Assembly: GCF_029931775.1 (NCBI RefSeq)
Contig: NC_079332.1
Location: forward strand, 818,501-882,500
Source of the DNA: Euleptes europaea
Taxonomy: Eukaryota; Chordata; Lepidosauria; Squamata; Sphaerodactylidae
Direction: 5' to 3'
DNA: 64,000 bases
Shown here: piece after piece, positions 56,300-64,000 of the stretch
How the letters are laid out: every line of letters starts with the position of its first letter
Position numbering within the stretch: the first letter of the stretch is position 1
Program-made: the position numbers and the translations under genes
Notes under the pieces: model-generated
The model's input: only the letters and a program-made list of their open reading frames with translations
What the model was told of the DNA's origin: nothing
The model's database searches: none

Positions 56300-56674
56300 G
56301 AGTGATCTACCAGTTTGATTTTATTTGTAAAATAATGGACCATCCTTCCTCATCAGTCACCCACATATGCCAATAAATAAGTACTTTATAAAGACTTGTG
56401 ACTTAAGGCTAGCACACTGTATTCTAAGCTATGCTTCAGTTACTTTCTCCCCATTTAAGAACTTGGGAAATGCAAAACTGCACACACTCCTACATTAGTC
56501 TGTTTGATCGGTACAAAAAACCCCAGCATGCCAGAGTAACAAAAGGTCAGATCTCCAATCTGAAGACAGCCACAAGGATTGTTGCCTGTTCTATCGCCTC
56601 CTCTTTCACAGTATGATGCATCAGCTTTTCCACCTCTCTCTGAGCGCTGTTCAAGATGCTCTTCTTTGGTGTTG
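56300..56674 (-). other. Candidate terminal exon of a transcript divergent from RPS2
   Basis: Minus-strand acceptor ctgtttctcttccag is followed by an exon with AATAAA at 56320-56325. In the phase used here it reads TPKKSILNSAQREVEKLMHH, then TVKEEAIEQATILVAVF, stopping at 56547. A second frame is also open for over 60 codons, so coding status is doubtful. Position, upstream of TBL3 and head to head with RPS2, is where mammals carry SNHG9 and RNF151. The peptide does not resemble RNF151, so a non-coding SNHG9-like host is the better guess. Confidence 0.4.
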
Positions 56675-57154
56675 CTGGAAGAGAAACAGAAACATCGACA
56701 ACCTGAGCCTGGTGATTTATTTATGTCATTTACAGTCTGTCTTTTCCGCTAGGATTCAAGGCTGGCACCCCAAGTCATAGTTTCTGCCAGCTACTGCAGG
56801 CCACATTACCAGTTGCACACCTCCGCTACATGGGATGTATAGGAACATGGGTTTTATCGCCCACAGATCATTCTCAAGGGCAATAAGCTTAATGCTCCCT
56901 TTGCTATGGGCACCGTTATCTCACCCAAGGCCACAGAAAGAGGCCAGAGATGATTTTCAGACAGTGCCTTAAAACTTTGTGGGCCAGCATGGTGTAGTGG
57001 TTAGGGTGTTGGACTAGGATCTGAGAAGCCTCACTGAGAAAGTAGACAAGCTTGCCAGCCTTTGTAAGAAGGCCTGAGCCCATTTAAATCCATTTATTTC
57101 AACAGAAGCAGGCACAGCCACCGTTCCACTTACTTCAAAGTAAGCCCCATTAGG

Positions 57155-57340
57155 ACCACATGCAGCTGTCTCACACCAAGCCATACCTTTAGCCCGTCAA
57201 GGTCAGTATTGTCTGCCGTGTTCGGTAGCAGGGGCTCAGGTGGGAACATTCCACACTACCTGCAGCACGAGATGCCCCGGATTGAACCACAGACCTCCTG
57301 TATACTAAACAGATACCCTACCACCATTCAGCCAGACTCT
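57155..57340 (-). repeat. tRNA-derived SINE, family 2 (old)
   Basis: Diverged: catgcagctgtctcacacca, gtcagtattgtctgccgtgt, ccccggattgaaccacagac. Confidence 0.65.
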
Positions 57341-57716
57341 TATTTCAGAGTAATTACTGGAATATGAAGCACAACACAGCTTCTTACAAATAAGTCTCAT
57401 GAGCTTAAACAGTCAAGGCAATGTGCAATGGCTATACCCTGTGCCATGCTTCACCCAGTTACTGGGCTTAGACAGGAATAACTCTCTTTAGGATTACACT
57501 GCCAAAGTACTAAACGACAATACAAATTCTAGGATATGTAGTGCTCATAAAGAGAAGCACTAACATACAACCTCAAAAGAAGCGCATATATAGCACTAGA
57601 TTTTGCAGACACTTAATATTAATTGTATTTCCGGACTCCCCAGCACGCATCCCTTCCACCCCCTTTGCCAAATTCCTAGCTCCTTCTTGCTCCCCTGCAT
57701 TGAAACTCCCTCTTAC

Positions 57717-57770
57717 CACGTGTGCACCGTCAGATAAGCGCCCACACGTGCCCTCCACCACCTTTTATAG
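57717..57770 (-). promoter_or_regulatory. Minus-strand TATA promoter and 5' exon candidate
   Basis: Minus strand: CTATAAAAGG with TATA at 57762-57769, about 25-30 bases before a pyrimidine-led CTTATCTG start, E-box-like CACGTG twice, and a CACGTG|GTAAGAG donor at 57717/57716. This would make a first exon of about 20-25 bases without ATG, divergent from RPS2 by about 200 bases. Confidence 0.45.
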
Positions 57771-57910
57771 GGTTTTGTTTTGATTCATGCTCGCTCCGGG
57801 GCTCCCTACCGCACGCGTGCCGCAAACCAGTCTTTCTACGCATGCGTATGAGCTGCGCCTGGCGCGCGTCGGGACGAATGGGGCGTCGCGCCGAACGTCG
57901 CGCACGGTCT

Positions 57911-57990
57911 CGAGGCAAACCTCGCGAGACGTTTCGCGTGGTATAAATAGCCCTCGCCGAGGGCTTCCGGCCTTCTAGTCGATCGAACAC
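57911..57990 (+). promoter_or_regulatory. RPS2 core promoter and 5'TOP first exon
   Basis: CpG-rich, with CTCGCGAGA at 57921-57929, TATAAATAG at 57942-57950, and a polypyrimidine ccttct at about 57971 fitting a 5'TOP start. The non-coding exon 1 ends gaacac|GTAAGTGG at 57990. Confidence 0.7.
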
Positions 57991-59821
57991 GTAAGTGGGG
58001 CGCGGCGGGCCGGGAGGGGGATCCGCCGCCATCGGCTCGGTGGCGGGGGCCGCGGGGGCCGAGGCCGGCCTGGGGTGCTCGAAGCCGGCTCAGAGCTTCT
58101 GGGGAGGGGACCATTTCCTCTTGGGCGCCGCTCCTGATGCGATGCCGGCTGCAGGCCCGGCTGGAGATGGGCAGCCATGCATGGGGCTGATTCTGGCCTG
58201 TTCCATTCTGTACCGTAGGGGGAGGTCGGCATGTTAGTGAGACGGCAGGGTAGACTTCCCCTGACTGTGGAAGATCCACTGATTTAGCAATTTGCAATAA
58301 TCTCTTTTCCTGTCTGTTAAATGTGTTGAAATGTACTAGGACAGCCAGGGAATAGCTGGTTGCTGGGCAGGATATCTCTGTGTGTCTTGTGTGCAAAGGA
58401 ATTGGAGCAAGAGTCATAACAAGAACTGGGTGAAACTGTTACTATACTGCCGCCTCCATGTCTGGAGTGCTGTCAGCTTTACCCTGAATGTTGATGGGTT
58501 GTCATATCTTGAATTTGGATAAATATCCCTTCCTCAGTACGATCGGGTCTCAGAGATTTTTACTCAGTAGAGTGCTCTGGGTAGCAGCTGCTCAGAATAA
58601 ATAACTCTTTTCTTGCAAACAACCATTTTACCACATCATTAGAAATACTAGCATGCCAACCTGTTACTGTGTGTGTGTGTGTTTGGGGAGGAGGTAGTTG
58701 TGAATTTCCTGCATTGTGCATAGGGGGTGGACTAGATGACGCTGGTGGTCCCTTCCAGTTCTACGATTCTATGATTCCTCTTTCCCAAAGAACCCACCAG
58801 AGTCCCTGCGTTTACGACGGTATGGATACCTTTGAAGGATGGATTATATGGCGTTATACTCCTCTGGCTCCTCTGGCTCCCTTGCCTCTACATACTCCAC
58901 CCCTAAAATCTCCAGATATTTTCCAACCCAGAGCTGGCAAACCTATTCGCTATAGATACGGGTTGTGTGTTATTATTTTTTGATTTGATTTATTGCCTAC
59001 CCTCCCCGGCTGTAGCCAGGCTCAGAGCAGGTTGTGAATTTCCTAGTTGTGATTTTCCTACATTGTTCAAGGGGGTTGGACTAGATGACCCTGGTGGTTC
59101 CTTCCAACTCTATGATTCTAGGTAACGTCGTTTAAAAACATTATAAGTAATCAATAATAAAATTAACCATGAATTCTAAATTTGAAACAAAGATCTGGTT
59201 AAAACCTCAGGAACACCAGATGGCTCCCAAATTCACTCATGTTGCCTGTGATAAGTGGCAGGTTGCCCCTTCGGTTAACATAAAAATAACCCCCCCCACA
59301 CACACACCTTTTTAAGTAGAGAGGGAAGCAATACAGATGTCTCCTGGAGTGTCTTCCAAGAAGCACGGGATCAAACGCGGGACTGGTTTTCCCCCCCCAG
59401 AACTATGCTGTCAAAAGAAGGGAGAGGGCTGTTTTGCATTTGTGTGCAAGTTACATCTAATCTTTTTTTGTGCATAACTTTTTAAAGGAAGTTTCCTTGT
59501 GTTCAGGGTTGTCTTCCTTTTGGGCAAATACGGTAACTGCTAGAGGGTTGGGGGAATCGTATCCCCTTAAATATTTATACTTAAGGTATTTGAATAGTGT
59601 TGTTTCTTGTGAGCTGGGACTGAGGCCTCTAACATCTCATTGCTAATCCCTTAAGAAATATGATTTGGCAGGCACACTAAAATAACCTGGAACACTTTGT
59701 AGCTGTTGCTTGAACTGGATAGTGCTGAGCGGGATTTCATGTGCTGGGTGCCATTTTTGGCTAGAAACCTGGCAGCCTTTTGACTTAACAGTGCTAAATT
59801 GAATTGTTTTTCTCCTCACAG
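57971..59821 (+). other. RPS2 exon 1 (non-coding) and intron 1
   Basis: Exon 1 about 57971-57990, intron 57991-59821. The intron begins CpG-rich and holds CR1 3' ends at 58678-58776 (both ending tctatgattc-like) and 59025-59121, and a GTTGCC-type remnant near 58900-58945. No snoRNA recognised in this intron. Confidence 0.6.
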
Positions 59822-59824
59822 CAA

Positions 59825-63541
<3,717 letters not shown>

Positions 63542-63560
63542 TGGCTTTTTTTGTACAAGA

Positions 63561-63566
63561 AATAAA
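63561..63566 (+). terminator. RPS2 polyadenylation signal
   Basis: AATAAA 20 bases after the RPS2 stop. A 3' UTR of about 40 bases is normal for ribosomal-protein mRNAs. Confidence 0.85.
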
Positions 63567-63663
63567 AAGTGATAAAACGGCCGAGTGTGGTTTCGAAATC
63601 TGTTGAGTGCTGTGTGTGGGGTGGGCTACTTAAACTAATGCAGCTGTTTGTATAGTCACTTCA

Positions 63664-63751
63664 AATGTGCCAGGTCCTATACCTATACCTGAAGACCCAG
63701 CTGAAGCAATGTGCCAGGTCCTATACCTATACCTGAAGACCCAGCTGAAGC
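63664..63751. repeat. 44-bp perfect tandem duplication
   Basis: Two identical units (63664-63707 and 63708-63751), each containing gtgccaggtcctatacctat and acctgaagacccagctgaag. Confidence 0.95.
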
Positions 63752-63861
63752 TCTTGAGTTCTTCAGAATTCTTCATCTGGCTGGATGTTTAAGAGGTGGT
63801 GGAAAAAAGGTGCCTCGAGCCATGACTGTAAGGCCTTGCGTTGTGTGTGAAAGGCTGAACA

Positions 63862-64000
63862 GCAGTGAACACCTGAAGTTGCCTTATACTGAATCAGACT
63901 GTTGGTCCATCTAAGTCAGTATTGTCTACTCAGACCAGTAGCAGCTCTCCAGGGTCTCAGGATGAGGCCTTTCACATCACCTACTCACCTAGGCCCTTTA
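63862..64000 (-). repeat. tRNA-derived SINE, family 2, cut by the window end
   Basis: gaacacctgaagttgcctta through gtcagtattgtctactcaga to acctaggcccttta at the window edge. Confidence 0.85.

Noticed and set aside
56785-56915. Possible SNORA78-like H/ACA RNA on the minus strand in the RPS2-divergent unit
   Set aside because: One good hairpin (gcccatag pairing ctgtgggc) and an ATAAAA hinge are present, but the second hairpin is weak and no ACA box follows it.

Overview
This is vertebrate genomic DNA: spliced genes with GT-AG introns, CpG-rich promoters and dense interspersed retroelements. The repeats point to a squamate reptile. They include CR1-like LINE 3' ends, BovB/RTE LINE 3' ends, a SINE with a Sauria-type (ACCTTT)n tail, CORE/MIR-like tRNA SINEs and 5S-rRNA-derived SINEs. 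A gecko-like lineage is a guess. Gene order matches the human 16p13.3 block SYNGR3-GFER-NOXO1-TBL3-RPS2 (order recalled, not searched).

Layout. 1-9386: SYNGR3 on the minus strand; exon 2 is cut by the window start and exon 1 lies 9.1 kb away across a repeat-rich intron. 9387-15181: spacer. 15182-18890: GFER on the minus strand, three coding exons, 181 aa, with a promoter carrying duplicated palindromic X-boxes. 18891-31327: a 12.4-kb GFER-NOXO1 spacer full of nested repeats. On its minus strand I found a chain of at least four splice-compatible exons (28625 down to 21647) plus a fifth candidate (20883-21268), with no gene I recognise. This is the best candidate for something undescribed. 31328-37189: NOXO1 on the plus strand, eight exons, 489 aa. 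37190-40101: repeats. 40102-55132: TBL3 on the minus strand, 22 exons, 808 aa, every junction in phase. 55133-57940: spacer with a BovB tail and a minus-strand TATA promoter plus terminal exon, divergent from RPS2 and in the position of mammalian SNHG9. 57971-63570: RPS2 on the plus strand, a 5'TOP gene, seven coding exons, 296 aa, with intronic H/ACA snoRNA candidates including a SNORA64-like one. 63571-64000: a short tandem duplication and a SINE.

The recognised genes share no pathway. TBL3 (UTP13 of the small-subunit processome), RPS2 (uS5) and the H/ACA RNAs all serve 40S ribosome production. GFER is the FAD sulfhydryl oxidase of the mitochondrial MIA40 relay. NOXO1 organises the NOX1 superoxide-producing oxidase. 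SYNGR3 is a synaptic-vesicle tetraspan protein. Exon boundaries were worked out by hand from reading frames, splice consensus and remembered family sequences. Repeat boundaries are approximate to about 10-20 bases. No database search was possible.
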